A DNA stretch of 64,000 bases from Tepidisphaeraceae bacterium (GTDB lineage: Bacteria; Planctomycetota; Phycisphaerae; Tepidisphaerales; Tepidisphaeraceae): contig DASYHQ010000055.1 in the NCBI GenBank assembly GCA_035998445.1, forward strand, positions 1 through 64,000. The letters run 5' to 3'. Numbering within the stretch: the first letter of the stretch is position 1; the number at the start of each line of letters is the position of its first letter. Position numbers and translations under genes: made by a program. Shown here piece after piece: positions 41,531-51,030 of this stretch. The notes under the pieces were generated by a model. It had not been told where the DNA came from. It did no database searches and was given only the letters and a program-made list of their open reading frames with translations.

Positions 41531-42673
41531 ATGGTTGGTTCCTCGCGAACGTCTATGCGTTCCCCAGCCGACTTTGTCTCTCGCCGCGCGATGGGTGTCG
41601 ATGCCTCGGGCATCCGCAAGGTCTTCGACCTCGCCGCCAAGATGAAGGACCCGATCAACCTCTCGATCGGCCTGCCCGACTTCGACGTCCCCGAGATCGC
41701 CAAAGACGCCGCCATCGAGGCCATCCGCAGCGGCCAGAACCGCTACACGCAGACCCAGGGCATCGCCCCACTGCGCGATCGGTTGCGGGCCGACCTGTCG
41801 ACCGAGTTTGGCCGGGATGTGGGGGACGTGCTGATCACCAGTGGCGTGTCGGGTGGCCTGCTGCTGGCGATGCTGGCCATCGTAGACCCCGGCGACGAGG
41901 TCGTCTTCCTCGACCCCTACTTCGTCATGTACAAGCACCTGGTGACGATGGCCGGCGGCAAGTCGGTGGTCGTCAACAGCTACCCGAGCTTTACGTTCCC
42001 CGCCGACGAGGTTGAAAAGACCATCACGCCGCGCACGAAGGTGTTGATCCTGAACTCACCCAGCAACCCGACCGGCACGGTGATGAGCGAGACCGACGTG
42101 CGGGCCGCCGTCGAGATCGCGCGCCGGCACGACTTGCTGCTGCTGTCCGACGAGATCTACGAGCCCTTCCTGTACGACCAGACGCGCGGCCTGCCCAGCC
42201 CGGCGAAGTCGTACGAGAACACGCTGGTGCTGCGCGGCTTTTCCAAGAGCCACGCGATGACCGGCTGGCGCCTCGGTTACGCCGCCGGGCCGGAACAGAT
42301 CATCTCGCAGATGACCAAGCTGCAGCAGTACACGTTCGTCTGCCCGCCCAGCCCCTTGCAGTGGGCGGCACTGAAGGCGATGGACGTGGACATGAAGCCG
42401 CACGTCGACGCTTACCGGCACAAGCGCGACATCGCCTACGACATGCTCTCGGGCAAGTTCGAGGTCGAACGGCCGGGCGGCGCATTCTACATCTTCCCCA
42501 AAGCCCCCGCCGGTGTGACCGCCAGCGAGTTCGTCGCCAAGGCAATCGAGAACAACGTCCTGATCATCCCCGGCAACGTTTTCAGCGACCGCGACACCCA
42601 CTTCCGCATCAGCTACGCGACGACGGACGATCGGCTGAAACAGGGCTGCGAGATCCTGCGCAGCCTGGCTTGA
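41531..42673 (+). CDS. Class I/II pyridoxal-phosphate aminotransferase
   Basis: 380 residues. Fold type I marks: LSIGLPDFDVPEIAKDAAIE, YTQTQGIAPLRDRL, SPSNPTGTVMSE, LLLSDEIYEPF, and the PLP-lysine site LRGFSKSHAMTGWRLGYAAG around residue 240. Of the aspartate aminotransferase / aromatic aminotransferase subgroup; the substrate cannot be read. The start is uncertain: the ATG at 41531 follows directly a palindrome with no ribosome site, whereas ATG 41555 (MRSPADFVSRRAMGVD) is an alternative. Confidence 0.9.
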   Translation: MVGSSRTSMRSPADFVSRRAMGVDASGIRKVFDLAAKMKDPINLSIGLPDFDVPEIAKDAAIEAIRSGQNRYTQTQGIAPLRDRLRADLSTEFGRDVGDVLITSGVSGGLLLAMLAIVDPGDEVVFLDPYFVMYKHLVTMAGGKSVVVNSYPSFTFPADEVEKTITPRTKVLILNSPSNPTGTVMSETDVRAAVEIARRHDLLLLSDEIYEPFLYDQTRGLPSPAKSYENTLVLRGFSKSHAMTGWRLGYAAGPEQIISQMTKLQQYTFVCPPSPLQWAALKAMDVDMKPHVDAYRHKRDIAYDMLSGKFEVERPGGAFYIFPKAPAGVTASEFVAKAIENNVLIIPGNVFSDRDTHFRISYATTDDRLKQGCEILRSLA

Positions 42674-42704
42674 AGCTGACTCCTGGGTGTTTCGCGGGCT
42701 CCGA

Positions 42705-42845
42705 CCGTGGCATGGGCGTCTCGCCCATGCGTGTCATGAAGCCAAGCGATTGACTTGGTTCATTGCCGCGCTGTCGAAGCAGACCCCACCAATAGAGTCG
42801 CTTGTTCCCACCGCATGCGCGGGCGAGACGCCCATGCCACGGGAA
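42705..42845. repeat. CATGGGCGTCTCGCCCATG palindrome, copy 2
   Basis: Arms CGTGGCATGGGCGTCTCGCC and GGGCGAGACGCCCATGCCACG, closing on a loop of about 90 bp. Followed at once by repeat family TGTCATCCCGA. The gap 42674-43286 is occupied almost entirely by repeats. Confidence 0.8.
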
Positions 42846-42891
42846 GACAGCCCAAAGACTGGCGGACTAAACATGTCGCTTCGCGCGCAAA

Positions 42892-43056
42892 TGTCATCCC
42901 GATGGGAGCCTCAGGCGACCTGAGGGATCTCGAATCACGGGCGGTTCTGGGCCGCGAGAGATGGGTCAGGTCGGCAAGCCTCCCATCGGGATGACACGTC
43001 CCTCGATAACGAAGGGGGTTCGTCCGGTGGCCTTGAGGCCTCCATCGGGATGACAC
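42892..43056. repeat. TGTCATCCCGA palindromic repeat, copy 3, with an extra half
   Basis: A full inverted repeat (42892-42998) bounded by TGTCATCCCGATGGGAGCC and CATCGGGATGACA, then a further half-unit ending in TCCATCGGGATGACA at 43056. The extra half suggests a recombination or a second, degenerate copy. Confidence 0.75.
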
Positions 43057-43286
43057 CGGTAAATGATCCCGCTAGGGGTTCGGTCCGCTGGCTTCCCTCA
43101 AGGGCAGCCGCTCGCCCAGTAGGTCGCATCTACCCCACCGTGCCCATCCGCTTCCAGTTCGGTTGAAAAGCGACGTTCGGGGGTGGAATTTCCCCGGCGT
43201 ATGCCCGTATCATGGATGTTCGCCTAATGGCGAGAGGCACGGCTGGCGCAACGACTTGCCGTGCGGGACTTAAGGAAGACCAATCT

Positions 43287-45350
43287 ATGTCCGAGCAACG
43301 CCCCGATCGTCAACAGCCACCGCGCAAGCCGGGTCGTCCCGGCACCACCCCCGCCGGACTTAAGTTCCGCGGGCTCTTTGGGTGGTTCCTGTTCATCGCG
43401 CTGGGCATCATGTTCGTGGTCCTCGTCAACAAGAGCGACAACAAGCACAAGGCCGTCGACCTCAGCCAGTTCAATCAAGCGTTGGTCAGCGGCAACGTGA
43501 AGGTCGTCGAGATCGAAGGCGACATCGTCCGCGGTCAGTTCGTCACGCCGATCAAGGTGCAGTTGGCCGGCTCGACGCAGATCGAAGACGTCGAGTTCTT
43601 CCAGACCGCAGTGCCGCAGGGCGTCTCGACGTCGTGGCAGTTCTCGCAGTACATCTTGGACAAGGCCGGAGCGGCGACGCAGGTGAAGGCGCGGAACCCC
43701 GACACGTTCCTCGTGAACCTGCTCATCAACATGATCCCCTGGCTGTTGATCCTGCTCTTTATCTGGTTCTTCGTCTTCCGCCAGTTGCGCAGCAACGGTG
43801 GCGCCGGTGGAATGCTCGGCAACTTCGGGCGCAGCAAGCACAAGATCACCAGCAAGGAACACACGAACGTCACCTTCGACGACGTGGCCGGCATTGAGGA
43901 GGCCAAGGACGAGGTGATGGAGATCGTCGAGTTCCTGAAGAACCCGAAGAAGTTCCAGCGTCTCGGTGGCCGCATCCCGCGCGGCGTCATGCTCGTAGGC
44001 GAGCCCGGCACCGGTAAAACCCTGCTCGCCAAGGCGATCGCCGGCGAGGCGGACGTGCCGTTCTTCAGCATCAGTGGTTCGGACTTCGTCGAGATGTTCG
44101 TCGGCGTGGGCGCCAGCCGCGTGCGCGACTTGTTCAAGCAGGCGAAAGACAACTCGCCGTGCATCATCTTCCTGGACGAAATCGACGCCGTCGGCCGTCG
44201 CCGTGGCAGTGGGTTTAGCAGCGGTGGTCACGATGAGCGCGAGCAGACGCTGAACGCGATCCTCGTCGAGATGGACGGCTTCGATACGAACGATCAGGTC
44301 ATCCTCGTCGCCAGCACCAACCGCGTGGACGTGCTCGACCCCGCCCTCACTCGCCCAGGTCGTTTCGACCGCCAGGTGACGGTTCCACTGCCCGACGTGA
44401 AGGGCCGCCTGGAAATCCTGAAGGTTCACAGCCGCAAGGTAAAGCTTGGGCCGCAGACCGATCTGGCCCGCTTGGCCAAGGCCACGCCCGGCTTCAGTGG
44501 CGCGGACCTGGCCGCCATCATCAACGAAGCCGCGCTGGGCGCGACGCTAGCGGGCAAGGAATACATCGAGCAGGACGACATGGAAGAGGCCCGCGACAAG
44601 GTGCGCTGGGGCCGGGCCAAGAAGAGCCGCGTGATCGACGAGAAGGACAAGGTCGCCACCGCGTATCACGAGGCCGGCCACGCCGTCATCCAGCATTTGC
44701 TGCGTCCGGATTCCGATCCGATTCACAAGGTCACGATCATCCCGCGCGGCAACTACGGTGGCGCGACGATGGCGCTGCCCGAGAAGGACCGCACCAGCTA
44801 CAGCAAGAAGTGGTGCCTTGCCTTCATGAAGGTCTGCTTCGCCGGCCGCATTGCCGAGCAGCTATTCTGTGGCGACATCAACACCGGCGCAATCGGTGAC
44901 ATTCGCCAGGCCACCGGCGTCGCCCGCCGAATGGTGCGTGACTGGGGCATGAACGACCGCCTGGGCTTCGTCTACTACGGTGACGACGACAGCAAGCCGT
45001 CCATGTTCGGTGAGTTCGGCGGCAACCGTGAGTACAGCGAAGAGGTCGCCAAGCAGATTGACGAAGAGGTCAAGAAATTGATCGACACGCTGTACGAAGA
45101 GACGCGCGTGATGATCGAAGCGAATCGCGACCGCGTCGACGCGTTGGCCAAGGCGTTGGTCCGCTACGAGACGCTGGACACGAACGACGTCGACCGCATC
45201 ATGCGTGGCGACAACCTGACCAAGCCGACCGTCTCCGATTTGCTCGAGATGGAAGGCCGCCGCGGCACAGTGATTCAACCCGGCCCCACCGACGCCGCCC
45301 CGGACATCAACCCGGGCTTGGGTGGCGGTCCGCTGCCGAGCCCTGGTTGA
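43287..45350 (+). CDS. ftsH: ATP-dependent zinc metalloprotease FtsH
   Basis: 687 residues from the ATG at 43287, with AAGGA nine bases before. Two N-terminal membrane segments ([38 protein letters not shown]) enclose a periplasmic domain. The AAA module has [32 protein letters not shown] and the second region [19 protein letters not shown]. The peptidase has the zinc motif HEAGH and a later Asp ligand region. It degrades membrane and short-lived proteins. A strong terminator follows. The N-terminus is Pro/Arg-rich ([16 protein letters not shown]). Confidence 0.97.
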   Translation: MSEQRPDRQQPPRKPGRPGTTPAGLKFRGLFGWFLFIALGIMFVVLVNKSDNKHKAVDLSQFNQALVSGNVKVVEIEGDIVRGQFVTPIKVQLAGSTQIEDVEFFQTAVPQGVSTSWQFSQYILDKAGAATQVKARNPDTFLVNLLINMIPWLLILLFIWFFVFRQLRSNGGAGGMLGNFGRSKHKITSKEHTNVTFDDVAGIEEAKDEVMEIVEFLKNPKKFQRLGGRIPRGVMLVGEPGTGKTLLAKAIAGEADVPFFSISGSDFVEMFVGVGASRVRDLFKQAKDNSPCIIFLDEIDAVGRRRGSGFSSGGHDEREQTLNAILVEMDGFDTNDQVILVASTNRVDVLDPALTRPGRFDRQVTVPLPDVKGRLEILKVHSRKVKLGPQTDLARLAKATPGFSGADLAAIINEAALGATLAGKEYIEQDDMEEARDKVRWGRAKKSRVIDEKDKVATAYHEAGHAVIQHLLRPDSDPIHKVTIIPRGNYGGATMALPEKDRTSYSKKWCLAFMKVCFAGRIAEQLFCGDINTGAIGDIRQATGVARRMVRDWGMNDRLGFVYYGDDDSKPSMFGEFGGNREYSEEVAKQIDEEVKKLIDTLYEETRVMIEANRDRVDALAKALVRYETLDTNDVDRIMRGDNLTKPTVSDLLEMEGRRGTVIQPGPTDAAPDINPGLGGGPLPSPG

Positions 45351-45383
45351 TAGCAGGTTGGCAACTCTTGAATGACAGGTACT

Positions 45384-45412
45384 GGGACGAACGGCAACGT
45401 TCGTCCCTTTTT
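45384..45412 (+). terminator. Rho-independent terminator after ftsH
   Basis: GGGACGAAC, loop GGCAAC, GTTCGTCCC, then TTTTTC. A textbook stem-loop and T-run, 33 bp after the ftsH stop. Confidence 0.92.
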
Positions 45413-45439
45413 CGTTAGCGAGGCTCGCCACCGACCAGT

Positions 45440-45544
45440 TGTCATCCCGAAGGGAGCGGTAGCGACCTGAGGGATCCCCACGGCCGCGAACCGTCCGAAG
45501 TTCGAGCTCCCTCAGGTCGCCTGAGGCTCCCTTCGGGATGACAA
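45440..45544. repeat. TGTCATCCCGA palindromic repeat, copy 4
   Basis: Bounded by TGTCATCCCGAAGGGAGCGG and GGCTCCCTTCGGGATGACA; inner arms GCGACCTGAGGGATC and CTCCCTCAGGTCGC. Confidence 0.85.
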
Positions 45545-45738
45545 CCGGGCGCGAGGGGACAGACAGAGTTTCGTCCGCCAGCTTTAAGTCTGCGTTCGAA
45601 GTGACAGTCTGCTTGAGCCTCGCAGCCGCCGGACCTCCGAAGGCCTCCCTCGACTCCCACATCCCACGACTCGCGCAGATGATTCCGCCCCCGTTTTCGC
45701 TACAATGCGGTTGCGCTCAAGAGAAAAGGAAGACTGCA

Positions 45739-46188
45739 TTGGCCCAGGCCGACATCATCATCGCAGACGACAAGCTGCTGCCGCAGGCGGTGGAGCTTTA
45801 CAACTCCGTGTTTCGCCCGAAGCGCGAGTTGGACTTCTTCAAACGGCGGTTCATGGGTCGCTACAACCCGCTGACGCTGATTGCCCGCGTCGACGATCGG
45901 CCGGTGGGGTTCTGGATCGGCTTTGAGCTGAAGCCGGGCATGTTTTATCACTGGCTGGGCGCCGTCGCGCCCGACTTCCGCCGAAAGGGCATCGGCCGGC
46001 AGTTGCAGGAAGCGCAGCAGGCGTGGGCGAAGGATCACGGGTACGAGTACGTGCGCTGCGAGTGCATGAACCATCAGCGGGAGTTCACGCACTTCGCGAT
46101 AACGATGGGGTACGACATCGTCGGCGTACGGTGGGACTCGACGCACGCCGACAATTTGATCGTCTTCGAGAAGAACCTAATCGAGTAG
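45739..46188 (+). CDS. GNAT family N-acetyltransferase
   Basis: About 149 residues from a TTG start at 45739, chosen because AAGGAAG lies ten bases upstream and earlier in-frame sequence is repeat-derived. The GNAT core is clear: acetyl-CoA loop GAVAPDFRRKGIGRQLQEA (R-x2-G-I-G), then a beta strand and helix EYVRCECMNHQREFTHFA. The C-terminal GYDIVGVRWDSTHADNLIVF is typical of such enzymes. Substrate unknown. Converges on a small membrane protein gene with a 12-bp overlap. Confidence 0.8.
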   Translation: MAQADIIIADDKLLPQAVELYNSVFRPKRELDFFKRRFMGRYNPLTLIARVDDRPVGFWIGFELKPGMFYHWLGAVAPDFRRKGIGRQLQEAQQAWAKDHGYEYVRCECMNHQREFTHFAITMGYDIVGVRWDSTHADNLIVFEKNLIE

Positions 46189-46383
46189 CGACGCCTGCTC
46201 GGCATGCAACGTCGCCGCGGGTGCCTCGACCGGTTGCGCAGCGACCATCGGTCGGTCGGACGACGGGCGGAGGTGACGCTCGACCTCGGCCTCACCCGAC
46301 CGGGCCATCGCCATGGCGTAGACGCTGCCAACGATGGCGAGCACGGTCAGGGGAAACAACAGTTCGCGAAGCCGATCCATCAT
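46177..46383 (-). CDS. Small membrane protein, hypothetical
   Basis: About 68 residues from an ATG at 46383 (or 46380). One N-terminal hydrophobic segment (LLFPLTVLAIVGSVYAMAMA) then a charged tail. Overlaps the end of the GNAT gene by 12 bp. No ribosome site of note. Low certainty. Confidence 0.4.
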   Translation of the reverse strand: MMDRLRELLFPLTVLAIVGSVYAMAMARSGEAEVERHLRPSSDRPMVAAQPVEAPAATLHAEQASLLD

Positions 46384-46424
46384 GGTCAATCCGATCTTAA
46401 CGAAACGTTAACACGCGTGTAAGG

Positions 46425-47303
46425 TTGAAACCGGACGCATTTCCATCCTGGCTGCGCTGTTCGAACGGCCCGCGTCGCCCACTGGTGATGGGCGTGCTGA
46501 ACGTGACGCCCGACAGCTTCAGCGACGGGGGCCGCTACGCCGACCCTACGATCGCCATCGCCACCGCGGCGCAGATGGTCACCGACGGCGCCGATCTGAT
46601 CGACATCGGTGGCGAGTCGACGCGGCCGGGCTCACAGCCCGTGCCCGCAGCCGAGCAGATCCGCCGGGTGACACCGGTCATCGCCGGCATTATGGCGGCC
46701 GGTCTGCCTGTCACCCTCTCTATCGACACAACGCGGGCCGAGGTTGGGCAGGCGGCGCTGGACGCCGGCGCGACGGTGCTGAACGACATCTCCGCCGGTC
46801 TGGACGACCCCCAAATGCTGCATTTGGCGGCCAAGCGGCGGGTGCCGATCGTCCTGATGCACATGAAGGGCACCCCCGCCGACATGCAGGCGTCACCGAG
46901 TTATTCGGACGTGGTGGCGGAGGTTTCGCAGTTCCTGCTCGCCCGCGCCACCGCGGCCATCCACGCGGGTGTGCCGGTCGAGCATGTGCTGCTCGACCCC
47001 GGCATTGGGTTCGGGAAGACGATGACGCACAACCTGCAGCTACTGGCGGCGCTGCCAAGGCTTGCGGCGTTGGGCCATCCGTTACTGGTCGGCACGAGCC
47101 GGAAGAAATTTATCGGGACGTTGACCGGTGACGACCACCCCGCCGACCGCGTCTTCGGCACCGCGGCGTCGGTCGGTTGGGCCATTGCCAACGGTGCCGC
47201 GGTCGTCCGCGTGCACGACGTCGGCGCGATGGTGAAGGTCGTACGTGTCGTGCGCGCGATCCTCGATCCGGCGCAGGCGGATCAAATCGTTGATAATCGA
47301 TAA
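46425..47303 (+). CDS. folP: Dihydropteroate synthase
   Basis: 292 residues from a TTG at 46425, or shorter from GTG/ATG around residue 21. Family blocks: MGVLNVTPDSFSDGGRYADP, DLIDIGGESTRPGS, STRPG-type pterin loop, VLLDPGIGFGKTMTHNLQLL, LVGTSRKKFIGTLTG, and RVHDVGAMVKVVRV at the end. It joins p-aminobenzoate to the pterin pyrophosphate in folate synthesis. First of a likely folP-cdaA-ybbR unit. Confidence 0.94.
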   Translation: MKPDAFPSWLRCSNGPRRPLVMGVLNVTPDSFSDGGRYADPTIAIATAAQMVTDGADLIDIGGESTRPGSQPVPAAEQIRRVTPVIAGIMAAGLPVTLSIDTTRAEVGQAALDAGATVLNDISAGLDDPQMLHLAAKRRVPIVLMHMKGTPADMQASPSYSDVVAEVSQFLLARATAAIHAGVPVEHVLLDPGIGFGKTMTHNLQLLAALPRLAALGHPLLVGTSRKKFIGTLTGDDHPADRVFGTAASVGWAIANGAAVVRVHDVGAMVKVVRVVRAILDPAQADQIVDNR

Positions 47304-47334
47304 GACCGTGACGCCATCGATTTCGAATCGAAGA

Positions 47335-47356
47335 CCACGGGCAAGCCCGTGGCCAT
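47335..47356. repeat. CCACGGGCAAGCCCGTGG hairpin
   Basis: A single perfect hairpin of the type found at 28684-28767 (CGCGGGCTTGCCCGCG), here between folP and cdaA. Confidence 0.55.
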
Positions 47357-47521
47357 GTGGGGGAAACGGGCGTTGCGCCGGTTCAAACGTCTTACCGCGT
47401 GGCGTTATCTCGCGTTGCTGGCTATGATTCCGCACGATTTCGGCGTCACTTTGCCGATCATAAATTTGCGACGGGCGCCTTGCGTGGCGCCGGCCGTCCT
47501 CTGATCGTCTGCCCGGGTGCA

Positions 47522-48376
47522 ATGAAAGAGCTGTTCCGCAACCTCGAGAACTACATCCGCTCCGTCGGCTACTACGGCTGGGGCGCGGTCTTCATCGAAC
47601 TGCTGCTGATCGGCACGGTCGTCTACTACATCCTGCGCTTCCTGCGGGGCACGCGCGGGGCGCGCATGCTCAAGGGCATCGCCCTGCTGCTGATCGTCCT
47701 CTTCGTCGTCGTGCGGCTCGGCGACCAGCGGTTCGGCCTGGAACGGCTCGACTTCCTCTTCCGCCAGTTCCTGGGCATCGCCTCGATCGCGGTCATCGTC
47801 GTCTTCCAACCCGAACTCCGCCGGGCGCTCATGCGCCTCGGCGAGACGCGCCTGTTCCGCGGTTTCAGCAAGCAGTTGGACGAGGAGATCGAAGCGCTCG
47901 TAGAATCGGCGACGTTCCTCAGCAAGCGCAAGATCGGGGCCCTGGTCGCGATCGAGCGCGACGTCGGCCTCGGTGGTATAGCCGAGAGCGGCACGAAGCT
48001 GAACGCCGATTTGTCGTCGGACCTGTTGAACACGATCTTCTGGCCCAACAGCCCGCTGCACGACCTGGGCGTCATCGTCAGCCAGGGTCGCATCGCGTAC
48101 GCGGGCGTGCAGTTCCCGTTGGCCGAGTCGGGCGATCTGGAAAAGGACCTCGGCAGCCGCCACCGCGCCGCGGTGGGCATGAGCCAGGAAAGCGACGCGG
48201 TCATCATGATCGTCTCCGAAGAGTCGGGCGACATCAGCATTGCCGAGCGCGGCATCCTGTTCCGCAAGCTCACGGTCGACGCGCTGCGTGGCATGCTGAC
48301 CGACCTGCTCGGCCGGGCCGTCACGAGCGACGATCCGCAGTTGAAGACCGCCAACGAGGCTTCGCACGAGGATTGA
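47522..48376 (+). CDS. cdaA: CdaA-type diadenylate cyclase (altered DGA motif)
   Basis: 284 residues from the ATG at 47522. Three N-terminal membrane segments (GWGAVFIELLLIGTVVYYIL and others) precede the DisA_N cyclase domain. The RHR motif is intact in DLGSRHRAAVGMSQ, and the nucleotide-binding block LVAIERDVGLGGIAESGTKL is present. The position of the usual DGA motif reads SPLHDLGVIV: the Asp is kept, but Gly-Ala is replaced by Leu-Gly. C-di-AMP synthesis is the family role; whether this variant is active is open. Directly followed by its usual partner, a YbbR/CdaR-like protein. Confidence 0.9.
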   Translation: MKELFRNLENYIRSVGYYGWGAVFIELLLIGTVVYYILRFLRGTRGARMLKGIALLLIVLFVVVRLGDQRFGLERLDFLFRQFLGIASIAVIVVFQPELRRALMRLGETRLFRGFSKQLDEEIEALVESATFLSKRKIGALVAIERDVGLGGIAESGTKLNADLSSDLLNTIFWPNSPLHDLGVIVSQGRIAYAGVQFPLAESGDLEKDLGSRHRAAVGMSQESDAVIMIVSEESGDISIAERGILFRKLTVDALRGMLTDLLGRAVTSDDPQLKTANEASHED

Positions 48377-48422
48377 GACGACTTAGAATCGGATTTGCGG
48401 TAACGACGTTCCTGTCATCCCC

Positions 48423-49532
48423 ATGGCCAAGCAAGACCTCCCATCCTCTGCCGTCAGCTTCGCCCGTCGAGCGCGGCGAAGCGCGCGCTCGTGGGCGCGC
48501 ACGCGGTTCACGCGCGAGCAGGTCTGGAGCACCACCAAGAGCCTGGCGTGGATCACGCCGCTCACGATCCTGATCTGGGTGTACGCCGAGCGCGAGCAGG
48601 TGCGCCCCCCGGTCAAGCAGGCCATCCCGTTCCAGATCCGCACGTCCGACGCACGGCAGGTCGTCACCGTGCTGCGCCCCGAAGGTGAACAGACGATCTT
48701 GGCCGAGCTGCAAGGCCCGCAGCAGGCGATTGAAAACGTCGTGCGCAACCTGGTGCCCAGCGACGCCGGCCCCGGCCCGGTCATCGTGCTGCCAAGCACC
48801 CTGCTCGGGCAGCGTGAGATCCCGACGTCGCTCATCCGCGAGTCCGACTTCTTCCAGAACAGCGGCGTGCTGATCTCCAACGAGTCACCCCTGACGCTGC
48901 TGGTGCGTGTGGACAAACTGGTGGACGTGGAACTGGAGGTCCGCCCACCGGAAGGCATGGACAACTTCATCACGCCACCGAAGTTTGAGCCGCGCTACGT
49001 GAGGGTGACGCTGCCGCAATCGGTGAAGGACCAAGCCGCCGCCGACAACCCCCTGACCGCCGTCGCCGAACTGGGACGGTTCGACGCCATCCGCACGCCC
49101 GGCGCCAAGACGTTGACGGACGTGCCGGTTTCCATCGTGGGCATGCGCGACGTGCCGAGCATCACCATCGACCCCCAGCGCGTCACGGCCCACGTGAACG
49201 TGCGCAACGCGGAACGCGAGTTCAAGATTTCGTCGGTGCCGGTCTGGGCGCTCTACCCGCCGGTACTTCAGGGTAAGTACGTCGCCCGCATTTCGCCGGA
49301 CTTCGAGTTCATTCGGGACGTGGTGGTGACGGGCCCGGAAGACATCATCAAAGCGATCGAAGCCAACAACACCGACCTTCGCCCCAAGGCGATCCTCGAC
49401 GTGCTGCCGGAAGACATCAACAAGGACGTCATCGAACGCGAGGTGCGCTTCGACATGCCGCCCGGCGTGAACGTTCAGAACAAGCAGCAGAAGGTGACCT
49501 TCAGGTTAGAACCCATCCCCGTCGTGCCGTAG
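48423..49532 (+). CDS. YbbR/CdaR-like regulator of diadenylate cyclase
   Basis: 369 residues. After a basic cytoplasmic N-terminus and one membrane segment (TKSLAWITPLTILIWVYAER), extracytoplasmic repeats of the YbbR type follow (VDVELEVRPPEGMDNFITPP; VTVLRPEGEQTILAELQGP), rich in beta strands with turn motifs such as P-x-V. It starts 46 bp after cdaA. In other bacteria CdaR binds CdaA at the membrane and tunes it. GlmM, the usual third gene, is absent; proA follows instead after a repeat. Confidence 0.85.
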   Translation: MAKQDLPSSAVSFARRARRSARSWARTRFTREQVWSTTKSLAWITPLTILIWVYAEREQVRPPVKQAIPFQIRTSDARQVVTVLRPEGEQTILAELQGPQQAIENVVRNLVPSDAGPGPVIVLPSTLLGQREIPTSLIRESDFFQNSGVLISNESPLTLLVRVDKLVDVELEVRPPEGMDNFITPPKFEPRYVRVTLPQSVKDQAAADNPLTAVAELGRFDAIRTPGAKTLTDVPVSIVGMRDVPSITIDPQRVTAHVNVRNAEREFKISSVPVWALYPPVLQGKYVARISPDFEFIRDVVVTGPEDIIKAIEANNTDLRPKAILDVLPEDINKDVIEREVRFDMPPGVNVQNKQQKVTFRLEPIPVVP

Positions 49533-49570
49533 CTTAGCCATCTCGCAGCCAAGTCGCAGAGCTCCCCTCC

Positions 49571-49610
49571 GGTCCCTCTCCCGGTACTCCGGGAGAGGTT
49601 AGGTGAGGTT
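49571..49610. repeat. CTCTCCCGGTACTCCGGGAGAG hairpin, copy 1
   Basis: CCCTCTCCCGGTACTCCGGG and the following AGAGGTTAGGTGAGG make a hairpin between ybbR and proA. A full double copy lies at 63542-63660. Confidence 0.7.
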
Positions 49611-49686
49611 GATTTCGAACTGCAGAGGGCCCACGAATAGGCACGCCTCTTAGCTTCCACGGCCGATCGGTATACAATCGGGGGAC

Positions 49687-50955
49687 ATGGACGACGCTCA
49701 GACCTACGTGCAAACTCTCGGAAAGTCCGCCCGCCGGGCCGCGGCGCAGTTGGCGACGCTGAACGGCGACGCGAAGGTCGCCGCCCTTACCGCGATGGCG
49801 GCGGCGCTGCGCGCGTCGAAGGCAGCGCTGATCGAGGCCAACGCCAAGGACTTCGCCGCCGCCGAGGCCGCCGATCTGGCGCCGGCGCTGGTGAAGCGCC
49901 TGCTGCTGGACGACAAGAAGGTCGAATCGATGGCCAAGGGCGTCGAGGAGATCGCCGCCCAGGTCGATCCGGTCGGGCAGGTGATTGAGGGGTTCAACCG
50001 GCCCAACGGGCTGCGCATCACGAAGGTGCGCGTGCCACTGGGCGTCGTGCTGTTCTTCTACGAAAGCCGCCCAAACGTGACGAGCGACGCGGCCGCCCTT
50101 TGCATCAAGAGCGGCAACGCGATCATCCTGCGTGGTGGCAAAGAGGCGTTCCACTCGAACAAGGCGATCACCGCCATCATCGCTGCCGCGCTCGATAAGG
50201 CCGGCATCGATCCGGCGGCCGTCCAACTGGTGGAATCGACCGACCGCGCGCTCGTGCCGCAGCTATTGAAGCTCGACAAGTACATCGACCTGGTCATCCC
50301 ACGCGGCGGTGAGAACCTCATACGCGCCGTCGTAAAAGATTCGACCATTCCCGTGCTGAAGCACTACACCGGCAACTGCCACATTTACGTCGACATCGCC
50401 GCCCGGCAGTCCGAAAAGCTCGTGCGCGACGTTTGCGTGAACTCCAAGACCAGCTACCCCGGTGGCGCGGTCTGCAACGCCGTCGAGCACCTGCTGTTCC
50501 ACAAGGACGTCGCTGCCGAACTACTGCCGAAGGTCTGCGCGGACCTGGCCGCCAAAGGCGTTGAAGTGCGCGGCGACGACCGCTCGCGGCAACTCTGGAA
50601 GGACGCCAAGCCCACGACCAGCGAGGACTGGGACACGGAATACCTGGCGTTCATCGTCAGCACAAAGATCGTCGACAGCATGGACGACGCCATCGCCCAC
50701 ATCAACGAGCACGGCAGCCACCACACCGATGCCATCCTCACCACCGACCTGTCGGCCGCCCAGCGGTTCGTCCAGCAGGTCGACAGCGCCAGCGTCATGG
50801 TCAACGCCAGCACCCGCTTCGCCGACGGTGGCGAGTACGGCCTGGGCGCCGAAATCGGCATCAGCACCGACAAACTCCACGCCCGCGGCCCGATGGGCGC
50901 CAACGACCTGACGACCTACAAGTGGGTCGTCACCGGCGAAGGTCATGTGCGGTAA
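49687..50955 (+). CDS. proA: Gamma-glutamyl phosphate reductase
   Basis: 422 residues. The ALDH-like fold is clear: FYESRPNVTSDAAALCIKSG, LRGGKEAFHSNKAI, LVIPRGGENLI, and the catalytic cysteine in SYPGGAVCNAVEHLLFH near residue 262. ASTRFADGGEYGLGAEIGIS and GPMGANDLTTYKWV end the domain. It reduces gamma-glutamyl phosphate with NADPH to glutamate semialdehyde in proline synthesis. proB is not in the window. Confidence 0.96.
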   Translation: MDDAQTYVQTLGKSARRAAAQLATLNGDAKVAALTAMAAALRASKAALIEANAKDFAAAEAADLAPALVKRLLLDDKKVESMAKGVEEIAAQVDPVGQVIEGFNRPNGLRITKVRVPLGVVLFFYESRPNVTSDAAALCIKSGNAIILRGGKEAFHSNKAITAIIAAALDKAGIDPAAVQLVESTDRALVPQLLKLDKYIDLVIPRGGENLIRAVVKDSTIPVLKHYTGNCHIYVDIAARQSEKLVRDVCVNSKTSYPGGAVCNAVEHLLFHKDVAAELLPKVCADLAAKGVEVRGDDRSRQLWKDAKPTTSEDWDTEYLAFIVSTKIVDSMDDAIAHINEHGSHHTDAILTTDLSAAQRFVQQVDSASVMVNASTRFADGGEYGLGAEIGISTDKLHARGPMGANDLTTYKWVVTGEGHVR

Positions 50956-51030
50956 GAGACTCATCCCTGGTGTGAGTCATCCCGTTCAAACACCGTCATC
51001 CTAACGAACACGGCCGCGTCCGGTCTTCAC

